64,000 nt of DNA from an uncultured Helicobacteraceae bacterium (GCA_944323755.1 CALUTR010000002.1:248001-312000); one strand, 5' to 3'; positions 27,684 through 40,096 are shown, numbered from the stretch's first letter. Program-made: numbers and translations. Notes: generated by a model not told the origin, from the sequence alone.

Positions 27684-28265
27684 TTATTTTAATGTAATCT
27701 TAGAATCTAAATTGTTAGCAGAACTTAATATAATATTAATCTGCATATCTAAATATACTGAAATCTCATACGCCTTTCTTTTTAAAATAATATAAAATGA
27801 ATAAGCGGGTATGGCAGTTAAAATTCCAAATGCAGTAGCAATAAGAGCTTTTGAAATAATTGGTGCAATAATATCAAATGATATTTTTCCATCACCACCT
27901 AAATGATAAAAAGCTTCTAAAATCTCAATAACAGTTCCAAATAATCCAATAAATGGTGCTGTTGAAGATATCACACTTAACATAGACAAACCCGTTGTAG
28001 TTCTTTTAACAGTATCTAGTTTATAAATATTTAGCATTTGAATGTTTATACTACTTTTGGAATCAAAAATTGGATTAAAAGTGGATTTTTTTGTAGGGAG
28101 ATGATCATTACTAAGTAATTCCAAAGTACTTTTTTCTAAACTCAAAATATTACTTAAATTAAAAAATCTCCATAAAAAAATCCAAATATTAGCTATAAAA
28201 TAAATAGAAAGCCAAACTAAAACAAACCAAGTTATAGCACCCATATTAGAAAAAAAATCAATCAA
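27684..28265 (-). CDS. exbB: ExbB/TolQ-family proton-channel subunit
   Basis: The 193-residue inner-membrane protein has three membrane segments: residues about 10-30, 95-120 and 140-165. The last two carry the conserved STAPFIGLFGTVIEILEAF and IIAPIISKALIATAFGILTAIPA segments. It forms the pentameric proton channel with the ExbD-like protein. It lies 9 bases after atpC and 9 bases before exbD, so transcription probably continues from the ATP synthase genes into the Tol-Pal genes. Confidence 0.9.
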   Translation of the reverse strand: MIDFFSNMGAITWFVLVWLSIYFIANIWIFLWRFFNLSNILSLEKSTLELLSNDHLPTKKSTFNPIFDSKSSINIQMLNIYKLDTVKRTTTGLSMLSVISSTAPFIGLFGTVIEILEAFYHLGGDGKISFDIIAPIISKALIATAFGILTAIPAYSFYIILKRKAYEISVYLDMQINIILSSANNLDSKITLK

Positions 28266-28273
28266 AATGCATC

Positions 28274-28672
28274 CTATAATACACTCTTAGCATTAGTCTC
28301 TATTTTATGAAGCACTGAAGAGACAAGTGCTTTATCAGATGCTGCTTCCTCTAATAAAGATTTAGCATCTTCTATAGCTTTAGATATTTTACTATCATTA
28401 TCTCCGATAATTGCAACAGCACCATTTGCTAATATATCAACATTACTCTTGCTAACTTTTGCATATCCCCAATTTATAGCAACAAGCTCACTAGTACCAT
28501 CTAGCTTATGTATATCAATAACACCAACTCTAAGTAGTGACAAAAAATCACAATGCCCTGGTAAAACACCAAAATCACCTTCAGCACCAGGTAAATCTAC
28601 ACTCTTTACCTCACCATCAAAAATAGTTCCATAAGGTGTAACAATGGATAGTTTTATATTATTTATTTCCAT
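28274..28672 (-). CDS. atpC: ATP synthase F1 epsilon subunit
   Basis: The 132-residue protein couples rotation of the central stalk and inhibits ATP hydrolysis. The N-terminal beta domain is clear: SIVTPYGTIFDGEVKSVDLPG, then GDFGVLPGHCDFLSLL. A C-terminal helical hairpin follows. It is the last ATP synthase gene in the cluster (order b', b, delta, alpha, gamma, beta, epsilon), 11 bases after atpD. Confidence 0.95.
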   Translation of the reverse strand: MEINNIKLSIVTPYGTIFDGEVKSVDLPGAEGDFGVLPGHCDFLSLLRVGVIDIHKLDGTSELVAINWGYAKVSKSNVDILANGAVAIIGDNDSKISKAIEDAKSLLEEAASDKALVSSVLHKIETNAKSVL

Positions 28673-28683
28673 TATAAAACCTT

Positions 28684-31004
<2,321 letters not shown>

Positions 31005-31018
31005 AATAAAAACCTTAT

Positions 31019-32533
31019 TTATATTGAGAAAACACTTACAAATTCTTCTAATGCTTGCTTTAATAATATCTCTAAATCAGAATCTATTGCTTTTTTTGTG
31101 CTTAATGTTTCAAATATTTTTGGATATTTTGCTTCTATAAATGGATATAGATCTGCCTCAAATTTTGTAACTTTATTAACAGGAATGCCATCTAAATATC
31201 CTTTAGCACCAGCAAAAATAATAACAATTTGCTTTTCCACAGATAAAGGAGAATAAGGAGGCTGCTTTAATACTTCAACCATTCTTTGACCTCTATCAAG
31301 CTGCTTTCTACTACCTTCATCTAAATCTGATGCAAATTGAGAAAATGCTTGCAACTCTCTAAATTGAGCAAGATCAAGCCTTAATGTTCCAGATACTTGC
31401 TTCATAGCCTTGATTTGTGCTGCTCCACCAACACGAGATACAGATAAGCCAACATTAATTGCAGGTTTTATACCTGAGAAAAATAAATCAGTCTCTAAAA
31501 ATATTTGACCATCTGTAATTGAAATAACATTTGTTGGAATATAAGCAGCAACATCCCCCGCCTGTGTTTCAATAATTGGCAATGCAGTCAATGAACCAGC
31601 ACCAAGCTCATCACTTAATTTCGCTGCACGCTCCAATAATCTTGAGTGTAGATAAAATACATCACCAGGGAATGCTTCACGACCAGGAGGTCTTCTAAGT
31701 ATAAGAGACATTTCACGATAAGCTACTGCGTGCTTACTTAAGTCATCATAGACAATTAAAGCATGTCGTGAATTATCTCTAAAATATTCACCCATAGTTA
31801 CACCAACATAAGGAGCTAAAAACTGCATAGTAGCAGAATCTGATGCTGAAGCATTCACTATAATCGTATATTCCATAGCACCGTGCTCTTCTAATCTTCT
31901 AACAACTTGCGCTACAGTAGATTCTTTTTGACCTATTGCAACATATATACAAATTACATCTTGACCTTTTTGGTTTATTATCGTATCAACTGCTACAGTT
32001 GTTTTACCAGTTTGCCTATCACCAATAATAAGTTCTCTTTGTCCTCGACCAATTGGTACTAAAGCATCAATTGCTTTGATTCCAGTTTGCAATGGCTCAT
32101 GAACTGATTTCCTAGACATAATGCCAGGTGCTTTTACTTCTATGAATCTATGCTCTTTAGCTTCAACACTTCCTTTTCCATCTATTGGTTCGCCTAATGC
32201 ATTTACAACTCTACCAACTATCGCATCACCAACAGGGACACTCATAAGGCTACCTAACCTTTTTACAGATACACCTTCTTTAATTTCTTTACCAGCACCA
32301 AGTATAACAACACCAACGCTATTATCTTCAAGATTTAAGGCAAGACCTTTATCTCCTGTATCAAATTCAACCATTTCATAATACATTACATTTTTTAATC
32401 CATAAACTCTAGCAACACCATCCGCATAACTAATAACAGTACCAACTTCATTAATATCAATTTTAAGCTCAAAATCATCTATTCTTTGCTTAATAATTGA
32501 ACTTATTTCATCTATTTGAACTTTATTTGACAT
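31019..32533 (-). CDS. atpA: ATP synthase F1 alpha subunit
   Basis: The roughly 504-residue protein is the non-catalytic nucleotide-binding subunit of F1. It shows the Walker [16 protein letters not shown] (about residues 169-183), [19 protein letters not shown] and the alpha-specific [21 protein letters not shown] in pieces. Two adjacent ATGs are possible starts; I use the second. It lies between atpH and atpG. Confidence 0.98.
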   Translation of the reverse strand: MSNKVQIDEISSIIKQRIDDFELKIDINEVGTVISYADGVARVYGLKNVMYYEMVEFDTGDKGLALNLEDNSVGVVILGAGKEIKEGVSVKRLGSLMSVPVGDAIVGRVVNALGEPIDGKGSVEAKEHRFIEVKAPGIMSRKSVHEPLQTGIKAIDALVPIGRGQRELIIGDRQTGKTTVAVDTIINQKGQDVICIYVAIGQKESTVAQVVRRLEEHGAMEYTIIVNASASDSATMQFLAPYVGVTMGEYFRDNSRHALIVYDDLSKHAVAYREMSLILRRPPGREAFPGDVFYLHSRLLERAAKLSDELGAGSLTALPIIETQAGDVAAYIPTNVISITDGQIFLETDLFFSGIKPAINVGLSVSRVGGAAQIKAMKQVSGTLRLDLAQFRELQAFSQFASDLDEGSRKQLDRGQRMVEVLKQPPYSPLSVEKQIVIIFAGAKGYLDGIPVNKVTKFEADLYPFIEAKYPKIFETLSTKKAIDSDLEILLKQALEEFVSVFSI

Positions 32534-32550
32534 CATTACTCCTTATTAAA

Positions 32551-33081
32551 TTAAAATGCTTTTAAAATATAATTTTTTAGGCTATTAGAAAATCCATTTT
32601 TTAAAAACGAAGTCTCAACACTAATACCATCTACAAATAATCTAACTCCCTCCATTTCCATATGTTTTTTTGTCACATACAAAGATACACCCAATCTTTT
32701 ACTTAATTCATTTTTAATATATTCCTGATCATTAGTATCTATATCAAATGATGAATAAATCACCAATTCATATTCATTATTATTAATATTGACATATTTC
32801 TGCAACTCATTGTATATAAATGGGATTTCATTTAGTCTATTTTTGCAATTCAAAAGTTTTATAAAATTAATAATCTTTTTATCTTCTGTATCAATCAATG
32901 AAATAATAAAAGATTCTTTTTTTTCTTTCTTGATTGTTGGAGAACTAATAATATATTTAAATTTTTCATCATTGAAACAACTAGACAAAGTCTTTAAAGT
33001 ATTCATAGCTTCTTTAATATTTTGAAAACCAATAGAATCCACCAAAGCTTTTGTATATTTTCTTGAAACCATTGAAAACAT
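32551..33081 (-). CDS. atpH: ATP synthase F1 delta subunit
   Basis: The 176-residue peripheral-stalk protein joins F1 alpha to the b/b' dimer. It has the family's N-terminal RKYTKALVDSI helix and C-terminal beta part (ELSKRLGVSLYVTKKHMEMEGVRLFVDG). Sequence is diverged, as usual for delta subunits, so the call leans on position between atpF and atpA. Its ATG overlaps the atpF stop by one base; an AAGGG ribosome site lies upstream. Confidence 0.9.
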   Translation of the reverse strand: MFSMVSRKYTKALVDSIGFQNIKEAMNTLKTLSSCFNDEKFKYIISSPTIKKEKKESFIISLIDTEDKKIINFIKLLNCKNRLNEIPFIYNELQKYVNINNNEYELVIYSSFDIDTNDQEYIKNELSKRLGVSLYVTKKHMEMEGVRLFVDGISVETSFLKNGFSNSLKNYILKAF

Positions 33082-33590
33082 TATGCAACCCTTTTTAATA
33101 AAATATCAATATAGTCATTTTTGCTAAGCTGCATATTATTATTTGATAGCAATTCACCAATAACATCATTAATAACTATTTTTTTCATTCTCTTTTGTTC
33201 GAATTCGATACGCTCTTGATGATTTCTATTGATAATTTCTATATCAGTAGCACATTGTTTGTTTATATTGCTTGCAATGATTTCAGCTTCTTTTTTTGCA
33301 TTTAATATAATTTCTTGAGCTTTTTGCTTAGTTTCCTCTAATGCTTTAAGTGCTTCTTCCTTTTTAAGTCTAGATTGAGATAATTTATCTTGCACTGCAT
33401 TAAGTTGATTAGCTATGCTTTTTTGTCTATCTTTTAATGCTTGTTTGATTTTATTAGCAGATAAATACCACAAAATTACAACAAATATTGCGAAATTAAT
33501 TGTTCTTTCTATAATATCAGTATCTGCGATATTCACCTCTGATGCGAATAGCAATGCAGGAAAGAAAAATAAATAAAATATTTTCAACAT
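33081..33590 (-). CDS. atpF: ATP synthase Fo b subunit
   Basis: The 169-residue protein starts with a signal-like hydrophobic segment ending near ASEV and then has the membrane anchor INFAIFVVILWYLSANKI. It continues as a long amphipathic coiled coil rich in Lys, Glu and Gln. With b' it forms a heterodimeric peripheral stalk. The extra N-terminal hydrophobic stretch is a known trait of Campylobacterota b subunits. It is 23 bases after the b' gene. Confidence 0.92.
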   Translation of the reverse strand: MLKIFYLFFFPALLFASEVNIADTDIIERTINFAIFVVILWYLSANKIKQALKDRQKSIANQLNAVQDKLSQSRLKKEEALKALEETKQKAQEIILNAKKEAEIIASNINKQCATDIEIINRNHQERIEFEQKRMKKIVINDVIGELLSNNNMQLSKNDYIDILLKRVA

Positions 33591-33613
33591 TCTTAAACCT
33601 TTCTATAAGATGA

Positions 33614-34045
33614 TCACAGCTGCATTTGTTTTAATTTAGAATTTAATACATCTTTAAATTCTGGCATTTTATACAACAGCTCTTGTTTTAATATATCCTT
33701 TTCTTTGTTTAAAGATTCTACAAATGACATTAATTCTTTTTCATTATTAGCCTTAACATCATCTATTTTCTTATCATAATCAGCTTTAGATTGTAATTGT
33801 GCTTGCTCTTTTATAAGCATAGCCTCCTTTTTAGCATCTTCTAAAATATTATTAATTTTGTTTTGTATCTCAACAATTTCACTATCATTGTTACTACTAC
33901 TTTCTAAATCATCTTTAATCATTTTATCTCTTGCATCAATAAAATTTAATATAGGTTTATATAGCCATTGATTAAGCAAAACAATACATAACAAGAATAA
34001 ACAAAAAACAAGTAGCATAAGTTCTAAACTTAATTCAATATTCAT
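33614..34045 (-). CDS. atpF': ATP synthase Fo b' subunit
   Basis: The 143-residue protein has one N-terminal membrane segment (MLLVFCLFLLCIVLLNQWLY) followed by a charged coiled coil ending in a Leu/Met-rich tail. H. pylori b' has almost the same length and start. I place the start at 34045, where AGGAG precedes the ATG by a few bases; a longer frame beginning at 34081 lacks this signal. It is the first ATP synthase gene, 75 bases after parB. The a and c subunit genes are elsewhere, as in other Helicobacter. Confidence 0.92.
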   Translation of the reverse strand: MNIELSLELMLLVFCLFLLCIVLLNQWLYKPILNFIDARDKMIKDDLESSSNNDSEIVEIQNKINNILEDAKKEAMLIKEQAQLQSKADYDKKIDDVKANNEKELMSFVESLNKEKDILKQELLYKMPEFKDVLNSKLKQMQL

Positions 34046-34120
34046 AAACTCTCCTAATTCAACTTTGAATTTATCAAACAATCTCGTAATATTAACAAAA
34101 TTTGCTTATAATTTTTATCA

Positions 34121-34978
34121 CTAATCCTTTAAATTGCTTAATATTTGTAAAAATCTATCTATTTTTTCACGATTTTTAAATTTTAATACAATACTATTAT
34201 TTGATACTTTTGCATCTACTTGAATGTTTTGAAAGATATTTACAATCTTATGCAAATCATCGTTTAATGCAATATCATTTTTATTTGGTTTTATAGTTTT
34301 TGTTTTTATGGTTTTTACAAGATTTTCAGTCTCTCTAACAGATAACTTTTGACCCAAAATAGAATTTAAAGCTATATTAAAATCATCATTATTTAGATTC
34401 ACTAAAACCTTAGCATGCCCTTGAGAGATCTTTCCATTAATGAGCAGTTTTTGTGCTTCTTTTGGTAATCTAAGCAACGATAAAGTATTTGTAATCTGCG
34501 TTCTGCTTTTTTGTAATTTTGAAGCTAACTCATCTTGAGTTATATTGTAATCTTTTATCAAAGCATCATATGATAATGCCAAATCTATAGGATTTAAATC
34601 CTCTCTTTGAATATTTTCTATCAATGCAAGCTCTCGAAGTCTTTCTAATTTAATATCAACGATAATAGCTTTTATAGTATTTAAATTTGCTAATTTTGAC
34701 GCCCTTAATCTTCGCTCACCAGCAATTAAAAAATATTCATTATCATCTTCATAAACTAATATTGGCTGTAGTATTCCATGCTCTTTTATAGAGCTTGATA
34801 GTTCTAATAATGTAGATTCATTAAAGTTTTTCCTAGGTTGAAGTGGATTTGGTTTTATTAAATCAATATCTAGCTCAACAACTAAATCAGAATTATCATT
34901 GAAATTGTTATCATATGCTTGTTCCACTTCACTAATCACAGCACTTAAGCCACGACCTAAGGCTTTTTTCTTTGCCAT
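34121..34978 (-). CDS. parB: Chromosome-partitioning protein ParB (Spo0J)
   Basis: ParB binds parS near the origin and spreads as a CTP-dependent clamp. The 285-residue protein has LGRGLSAVISE at the N-terminus for ParA contact. The ParB/Srx domain has IKPNPLQPRKNFN and the CTP-site AGERRLRASKLA. The helix-turn-helix is TQDELASKLQKSRTQITNTLSLLRLP, and a C-terminal dimerisation domain follows. It overlaps parA by one base. I found no convincing parS site in the window. Confidence 0.95.
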   Translation of the reverse strand: MAKKKALGRGLSAVISEVEQAYDNNFNDNSDLVVELDIDLIKPNPLQPRKNFNESTLLELSSSIKEHGILQPILVYEDDNEYFLIAGERRLRASKLANLNTIKAIIVDIKLERLRELALIENIQREDLNPIDLALSYDALIKDYNITQDELASKLQKSRTQITNTLSLLRLPKEAQKLLINGKISQGHAKVLVNLNNDDFNIALNSILGQKLSVRETENLVKTIKTKTIKPNKNDIALNDDLHKIVNIFQNIQVDAKVSNNSIVLKFKNREKIDRFLQILSNLKD

Positions 34979-35772
34979 TACGCTCCCTGTTGCAATATTA
35001 ATTCTGCTAGATTCTGATATGCGATATTACCATTTGACCTTGTATCATACAACAATATTGGCTTACCAAAACTAGGTGATTCAGCCAATTTTACACTTCT
35101 TGGTATAATCAAATTCTGCTTATTGCTATCCTTAAACATATATCCATCAAAATGTTGTGTTAAATCATACAAAACTTGTTTTGCAAGATTATTTTGAGAT
35201 GCATACATAGTTGGCAAAAAGCCTTTTATATGTAAATTCGGATTAATCTGTTCTTTGAGTAATTTAATAGTGCTCAACAATTGAGCCAATCCCTCTAATG
35301 CAAAAAACTCACATTGTATAGGTATCAAAACAGAATCTGATGCAGTAAGTGCATTAATGGTTAATGGACCAAGTGCTGGAGGAGAATCTAAAATAATAAA
35401 ATCATATTCACTTCTAATTTCACTAATTCTCTTTTTTAAAATCTCTTCTCTTCCTTGTATTTTTTTATTGTAATATTCTTTTTCAAAACCAACCAATCCA
35501 ATATTAGAAGGTGCTAAAAAGAGGTTATCAATACTTACTTTTCTAATTATTTGCGAGATCCTTTTTGAACCTGTTAATACATGGTATAAATAAAATTCAA
35601 TTTCATCTCTATGCACACCAAGGCTTGTGGTTGCATTTGATTGAGGATCAACATCTACTAACAACACCTTTTTACCTTTAAATGCTAAAGATGCAGATAA
35701 ATTGACTGCAGTAGTAGTTTTTCCAACACCGCCTTTTTGATTTGCAATAGTAATAATCTCACATTTATTCAT
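34978..35772 (-). CDS. parA: Chromosome-partitioning ATPase ParA (Soj)
   Basis: The 264-residue deviant-Walker ATPase carries IANQKGGVGKTTTAVNLSASLA (the KGGVGKT P-loop near residue 13), LLVDVDPQSNAT and LDSPPALGPLTINAL. It drives origin segregation together with ParB. It starts the parAB-atp-exb-tol run. The 135-base AT-rich gap upstream (35773-35907) is the likely promoter region, but I could not pick a single -10 box with confidence. Confidence 0.95.
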   Translation of the reverse strand: MNKCEIITIANQKGGVGKTTTAVNLSASLAFKGKKVLLVDVDPQSNATTSLGVHRDEIEFYLYHVLTGSKRISQIIRKVSIDNLFLAPSNIGLVGFEKEYYNKKIQGREEILKKRISEIRSEYDFIILDSPPALGPLTINALTASDSVLIPIQCEFFALEGLAQLLSTIKLLKEQINPNLHIKGFLPTMYASQNNLAKQVLYDLTQHFDGYMFKDSNKQNLIIPRSVKLAESPSFGKPILLYDTRSNGNIAYQNLAELILQQGA

Positions 35773-35907
35773 AATTTATACCCTTAAAATTGGCTTGAAT
35801 TTAAATAATTTATAAACCCCAAAAAAATAAGTAAACCTAAATTTAAAAATTACAAGGAAATTATTTTAACCTTTTTTATATAAATTAAATCTTACCTAGC
35901 TAAATTT

Positions 35908-36540
35908 TTACCTAAAAGAATAAATCACTTCACCATTTATTTCAATAGAGCCATCATATAATAATTTTGCATCTTTAAATGGTATTAATACATTTCCATA
36001 ATGGAAGCTAAAAGTATCATTTTTTGAAAACTCTAATTGATATTTATTAAATACATCTTGCCAAGTATAACTGCATATACTACTAAAATAAGACTGCAAA
36101 AACATATCTATATCATCAATAATACCACTCTCAATACAAGAAAAAATACTGGATTCTATATTTAGACCAATACCACAAACAACAAAATTATTCACGATAT
36201 TACACATTATGCCACCTATTTTATGATCATCAATATATAAATCATTTGGATATTTAAGCCATACTTTTGAACCATTTAGCACCAACATTTCTTTAAAAAT
36301 AAAACTGAAAAAAATTGCGATAGATTCTAATTTCAAATCCTTTGGAAGATTATCAATCTGTTTTGAAAATGAAAAATATAATCCCTTATCAACACTATTC
36401 CAAGTATTATTTCTTGAGCCAATACCATTATTTTGATGTAAAGCAATAATGCATATTTCTTTATTAATGTTATGATGTTTAATTTCATTAATTAAATACT
36501 TTTGCGTAGAGGGTAGGGTATCAAAGATTTCAATCTCCAT
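35908..36540 (-). CDS. birA: Biotin-protein ligase (BirA catalytic type)
   Basis: The 210-residue enzyme activates biotin with ATP and attaches it to the biotin carboxyl carrier protein. It lacks the N-terminal DNA-binding domain, so it is not the repressor form. Visible features are the start IFDTLPSTQKYL, the NGIGSRNNTW segment, which is a variant of the GRGRxGRxW biotin loop, and WLKYPNDLYIDDHKIGGI with the catalytic Lys. It overlaps the end of fmt by 11 bases. Confidence 0.9.
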   Translation of the reverse strand: MEIEIFDTLPSTQKYLINEIKHHNINKEICIIALHQNNGIGSRNNTWNSVDKGLYFSFSKQIDNLPKDLKLESIAIFFSFIFKEMLVLNGSKVWLKYPNDLYIDDHKIGGIMCNIVNNFVVCGIGLNIESSIFSCIESGIIDDIDMFLQSYFSSICSYTWQDVFNKYQLEFSKNDTFSFHYGNVLIPFKDAKLLYDGSIEINGEVIYSFR

Positions 36541-37438
36541 TTAATACATCTCCAATATTTAAGCGTTTGCCAAGTAAATATGCCTTAGCATTTATTTTAT
36601 TTTTTCCCACATCTTGCAATTCTTTTACAATCAAACTACCCTTTATGCAACCAATAACAACAGAATCTTGATTGATTTTTAAAATTTCACCTTTTTTATT
36701 GACAGAATCTAGCTCATTAATTGCAACATAAAATAATTTTGTGCCATTTTTTAAAAATATATTTGGCCAAGTTTTATACGCTAAATATTTCAAATACACT
36801 TCAAATGCATCAATAAAATCCACCTCACCATCAATTTTCTTAATCTTCTTACAATAGCTAGAATCTACATGTATCTGGGGTAGAGGAGTGATAAAATTTA
36901 GATTTTTTAAAATCTTAATGACAAAATCAGAGCTTATATGCGAAATTGATTGTATAGATTCTTCTATATCTAAATGCAAGTTTTTTATGTAGCGGATTCC
37001 AAGTATATCACCATTATCAAGCTTATAACTCATTTTCATAATACTAACACCAAATAAACTATCATTTCTTAATATCATATCTTGTATAGGGCTTGCACCA
37101 CGACTTTTAGGTAAAATTGAAGCATGAATATTAATACAAATAAAATTATCTATTATATCTTTTGGTATTACATTTCCATATGCAACAACAAGAATAATAT
37201 CTGGATTCAAATCGTATATAAACTTCGTATCACTTAAATTATCAAATTGAAATATTGGAATATTATGTTTAGTGGATAATAAAAATTCCTTTGTCGCAGG
37301 AGATTTTAATTCTTTTTTCCTACCAAATGGCTTATCTATCTGAGTAACAAGACCAATGATATTAAAATAGTCATCTTTTATAAGATATTCTAAAATATTC
37401 TTTGCAAATACTGGAGTCCCAAAAAATAAAATATTCAA
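36530..37438 (-). CDS. fmt: Methionyl-tRNA formyltransferase
   Basis: Fmt formylates initiator Met-tRNA with 10-formyltetrahydrofolate. The 302-residue protein begins ILFFGTPVFAKNILE and has the catalytic INIHASILPKSRGASPIQ segment (the Asn/His part plus SLLP-like motif, residues about 104-121), then MSYKLDNGDI. The C-terminal domain is present but short. It overlaps proB by four bases (ATGA) and birA by 11, so the three genes are co-translated. Confidence 0.95.
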   Translation of the reverse strand: MNILFFGTPVFAKNILEYLIKDDYFNIIGLVTQIDKPFGRKKELKSPATKEFLLSTKHNIPIFQFDNLSDTKFIYDLNPDIILVVAYGNVIPKDIIDNFICINIHASILPKSRGASPIQDMILRNDSLFGVSIMKMSYKLDNGDILGIRYIKNLHLDIEESIQSISHISSDFVIKILKNLNFITPLPQIHVDSSYCKKIKKIDGEVDFIDAFEVYLKYLAYKTWPNIFLKNGTKLFYVAINELDSVNKKGEILKINQDSVVIGCIKGSLIVKELQDVGKNKINAKAYLLGKRLNIGDVLNGD

Positions 37439-38214
37439 ACTTCAATCCCTTGTTTAGTAGAAAATAAAGTCCCTAAATAATGATTACCTTTTAATAAAAA
37501 ATCTAAAGTAGGTTTTAAATCAAATCCACTACATAAAAACATTTCTTTATTATTGTTTAACAGAAAATTTGCAGCCATTAGTTTTGTTACAATACCACCT
37601 GTAGCAAATTTACTACCTGCAATCCTATCAGATAAAATTCTATCTTTATTTATTTTATTAATATATTTTATTAATTTTGCATCTTTATTTTTCAATGGAT
37701 CTTTATCATAATACCCATAAACATCACTTAGAATAACCAACATATTAGAATCAAAATAATGCGCTACATATGCACTTAGTTGATCATTATCACCAAATGT
37801 AAGATCATTTTGTGCTATGGCATCATTTTCATTTAAAATAGGCAAAATATTATTTTTTAATAAAGTATTTATTGTTTCTTTTGTGTATTGTATTTTATCC
37901 TTAGAATCAAATATTGTGCTTATAAATAATAATTGGGAAGGAATAATATTGTATTTACTTAAACATTGATTATATGCATTCATCAATAAAGGCTGTCCTA
38001 TGCTAGCTAAAGAACGCTTATTTGCTAATTCGCTTTTATCAAGGTTAATTCTTGTATATCCGCTTGCAACCGCACCTGATGACACTAAAATAATATCAAA
38101 TTTCGATTTTAACTCTGCTACAAAACTACATATTTTTTCTATACTTTTTATTTCTATTACATCACCATTTGACAATATGGAAGTTCCAATTTTAATAACC
38201 AACTTTTGCTTCAT
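37435..38214 (-). CDS. proB: Glutamate 5-kinase
   Basis: ProB phosphorylates glutamate in the first step of proline synthesis. The 259-residue protein has KIGTSILSNGD at the N-terminus, ILVSSGAVASGY, NENDAIAQNDLTFGDNDQLSA in pieces and GSKFATGGIVTKLMAA. It lacks the C-terminal PUA domain of the E. coli enzyme, as in other Helicobacter. It is the first gene of the proB-fmt-birA set and is divergent from ggt. Confidence 0.94.
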   Translation of the reverse strand: MKQKLVIKIGTSILSNGDVIEIKSIEKICSFVAELKSKFDIILVSSGAVASGYTRINLDKSELANKRSLASIGQPLLMNAYNQCLSKYNIIPSQLLFISTIFDSKDKIQYTKETINTLLKNNILPILNENDAIAQNDLTFGDNDQLSAYVAHYFDSNMLVILSDVYGYYDKDPLKNKDAKLIKYINKINKDRILSDRIAGSKFATGGIVTKLMAANFLLNNNKEMFLCSGFDLKPTLDFLLKGNHYLGTLFSTKQGIEV

Positions 38215-38292
38215 AAATCACTCATATCTAAAAATAAACTTGGGATTCTACCAAATAAAACTAAATAATTAATGTAACAAAAGACATCAATT

Positions 38293-38317
38293 AAAGTAAA
38301 GTAGAGTAGAGTAGATG
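38293..38317 (+). repeat. Purine-rich pentanucleotide repeats upstream of ggt
   Basis: Four imperfect pentamers of the form ARAGT (AAAGT, AAAGT, AGAGT, AGAGT) followed by AGATG run through 38293-38317. They lie just upstream of AT-rich -10 candidates (TATTAT at 38323-38328 or TATAAG at 38329-38334). Changes in copy number would alter the promoter spacer or -35 region of ggt. Confidence 0.45.
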
Positions 38318-38384
38318 TAAAATATTATTATAAGTATTTGAATGCTACACTAAAAACTTTAAATTTAAATTATGGAGAATGCTT

Positions 38385-40049
38385 GTGAAAATAATTACTA
38401 AATTAGCTTTTATGTTTATATTGATAACAAACATATATGCTGCTAGCTACCCACCAGTAAAAAACACAAAAGATGGATTAGCAATATCTAGTAATGTTCT
38501 AGCAAATGAAATAGGGCAAAAAGTATTAGAAGAAGGAGGTAATGCAATAGATGCTGCTGTTGCTGTAGGATACGCTCTTGCTGTTGTTCATCCAGCTGCA
38601 GGAAATATAGGCGGTGGAGGTTTTGCTGTAATCCATTTAGCAAATGGTGAAAATATCACTCTTGATTTCAGAGAAAAAGCACCACTAAAAGCTACAAGAG
38701 ATATGTATCTCGATGAAAATAAAGAAGTAATTCAAGATGCTAGTGTAATAGGGTATCTTGCAGCTGGTGTTCCAGGGACTGTTGCTGGTATGAGTGAAAT
38801 GCTAGATAAATATGGCACAAAAAAATTAAGCGATTTAATAGAACCTGCTATTAAATTAGCACAAAATGGTTTTCAAATTACAGATAGACAAGCAGAAACA
38901 ATGCTTGAGGTAAAAGATGAATTTGCAAAATTTGCTTCATCAAAAAAATATTTCTTAAAAAATGATGGAAGTACTTATAAAGGTGGAGAAATATTAATTC
39001 AAAAAGATTTAGCTAATACTTTAAAACTTATTCAAAAAGAAGGTCCAAAAGCATTTTATGAAGGTGCTATTGCTGACTTGATAGTAAAAGATATGGAAAA
39101 AAATGGTGGAATTATTACAAAAGAAGATTTAAAGAATTATAAACCTGTATGGAGAAAACCTGTAGTTGGCAATTACCGTGGGTATGATATTATATCTATG
39201 GCACCTCCAAGCTCTGGTGGAATCCACATTATAGAAATATTAAATATAATGGAGAATGCAAATATAGGTGATATGGGATTTGGTTCTATTAGTACAATAT
39301 CATTGATGACTGAAGCAATGAGACAAGCTTATGCTGATAGAAGTGAGTATTTAGGTGATCCTGACTTTGTCAAAGTTCCCGTAGAAAAATTAATAGATAA
39401 AGACTATGCAAAGTCAATTTTTAAGAAAATAAACTTAAATAGGGCAACACCAAGTAAAAATGTAAAACCTGGTTTAGGTAAAGAAAGTAATAATACTACA
39501 CATTATTCTGTTGCTGATAAATGGGGGAATGCTGTTAGTGTAACTTATACTATTAATGCTAGCTATGGATCTGCAGCAGCTGTAGATGGAGCTGGATTTT
39601 TGCTTAATAATGAAATGGATGATTTTTCAATAAAACCTGGTGTGCCTAATATATATGGTTTAGTTGGTGGTGATGCAAATGCTATTGAACCAAATAAAAG
39701 ACCTCTTAGCTCTATGAGTCCTACGATTATACTAAAAGATGGCAAATTATTTATGGTTGTTGGAAGTCCTGGTGGTGCAAGAATTATTACAACAGTGTTG
39801 CAAGTAATAAGCAATGTAATAGATCACAAGATGAACATATCTGAAGCTGTTTCTGCACCTAGATTTCATATGCAGTGGCTACCTGATGAAATAAGAATCG
39901 AAAAATTTGGTATGACAAAAGATACCATAAAAGCCCTAGAGAACAAAGGCTATAAAATTGTTGAATTGCCAGACATGGGTGATGTCAATGCAATTTTAAT
40001 TGACAATGGTATTTTTTATGGGACTATGGATCCTAGAAAAGAATTTTAG
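38385..40049 (+). CDS. ggt: Gamma-glutamyltranspeptidase
   Basis: Ggt is a secreted, self-processing enzyme that hydrolyses glutathione and glutamine; in Helicobacter it supplies glutamate and is a virulence factor. The product has a signal peptide (FILITNIYA-A), then NAIDAAVAVGYALAVVHPAA and GNIGGGGFAVIH. The autoprocessing site is NTTHYSVADKWGNAVSVTYT, with the nucleophile Thr about residue 371. PLSSMSPTI, VGSPGGARIITT and the end DPRKEF are almost the same as in H. pylori. I prefer the GTG at 38385, seven bases after GGAG (38374-38377). The ATG at 38379 is only one base from that site. A strong terminator follows. Confidence 0.97.
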   Translation: MKIITKLAFMFILITNIYAASYPPVKNTKDGLAISSNVLANEIGQKVLEEGGNAIDAAVAVGYALAVVHPAAGNIGGGGFAVIHLANGENITLDFREKAPLKATRDMYLDENKEVIQDASVIGYLAAGVPGTVAGMSEMLDKYGTKKLSDLIEPAIKLAQNGFQITDRQAETMLEVKDEFAKFASSKKYFLKNDGSTYKGGEILIQKDLANTLKLIQKEGPKAFYEGAIADLIVKDMEKNGGIITKEDLKNYKPVWRKPVVGNYRGYDIISMAPPSSGGIHIIEILNIMENANIGDMGFGSISTISLMTEAMRQAYADRSEYLGDPDFVKVPVEKLIDKDYAKSIFKKINLNRATPSKNVKPGLGKESNNTTHYSVADKWGNAVSVTYTINASYGSAAAVDGAGFLLNNEMDDFSIKPGVPNIYGLVGGDANAIEPNKRPLSSMSPTIILKDGKLFMVVGSPGGARIITTVLQVISNVIDHKMNISEAVSAPRFHMQWLPDEIRIEKFGMTKDTIKALENKGYKIVELPDMGDVNAILIDNGIFYGTMDPRKEF

Positions 40050-40060
40050 TGATTAAAAAT

Positions 40061-40096
40061 AAATCAGAATTTTAATTTTAATTAAAATTCTGATTT
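40061..40096. terminator. Perfect 16-bp stem-loop terminator after ggt
   Basis: A perfect 16-base-pair inverted repeat (40061-40076 with 40081-40096) has a four-base TTTA loop and starts 11 bases after the ggt stop. It is AT-rich, symmetrical and could stop transcription from both sides. It would insulate ggt from the decayed region downstream. Confidence 0.7.
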
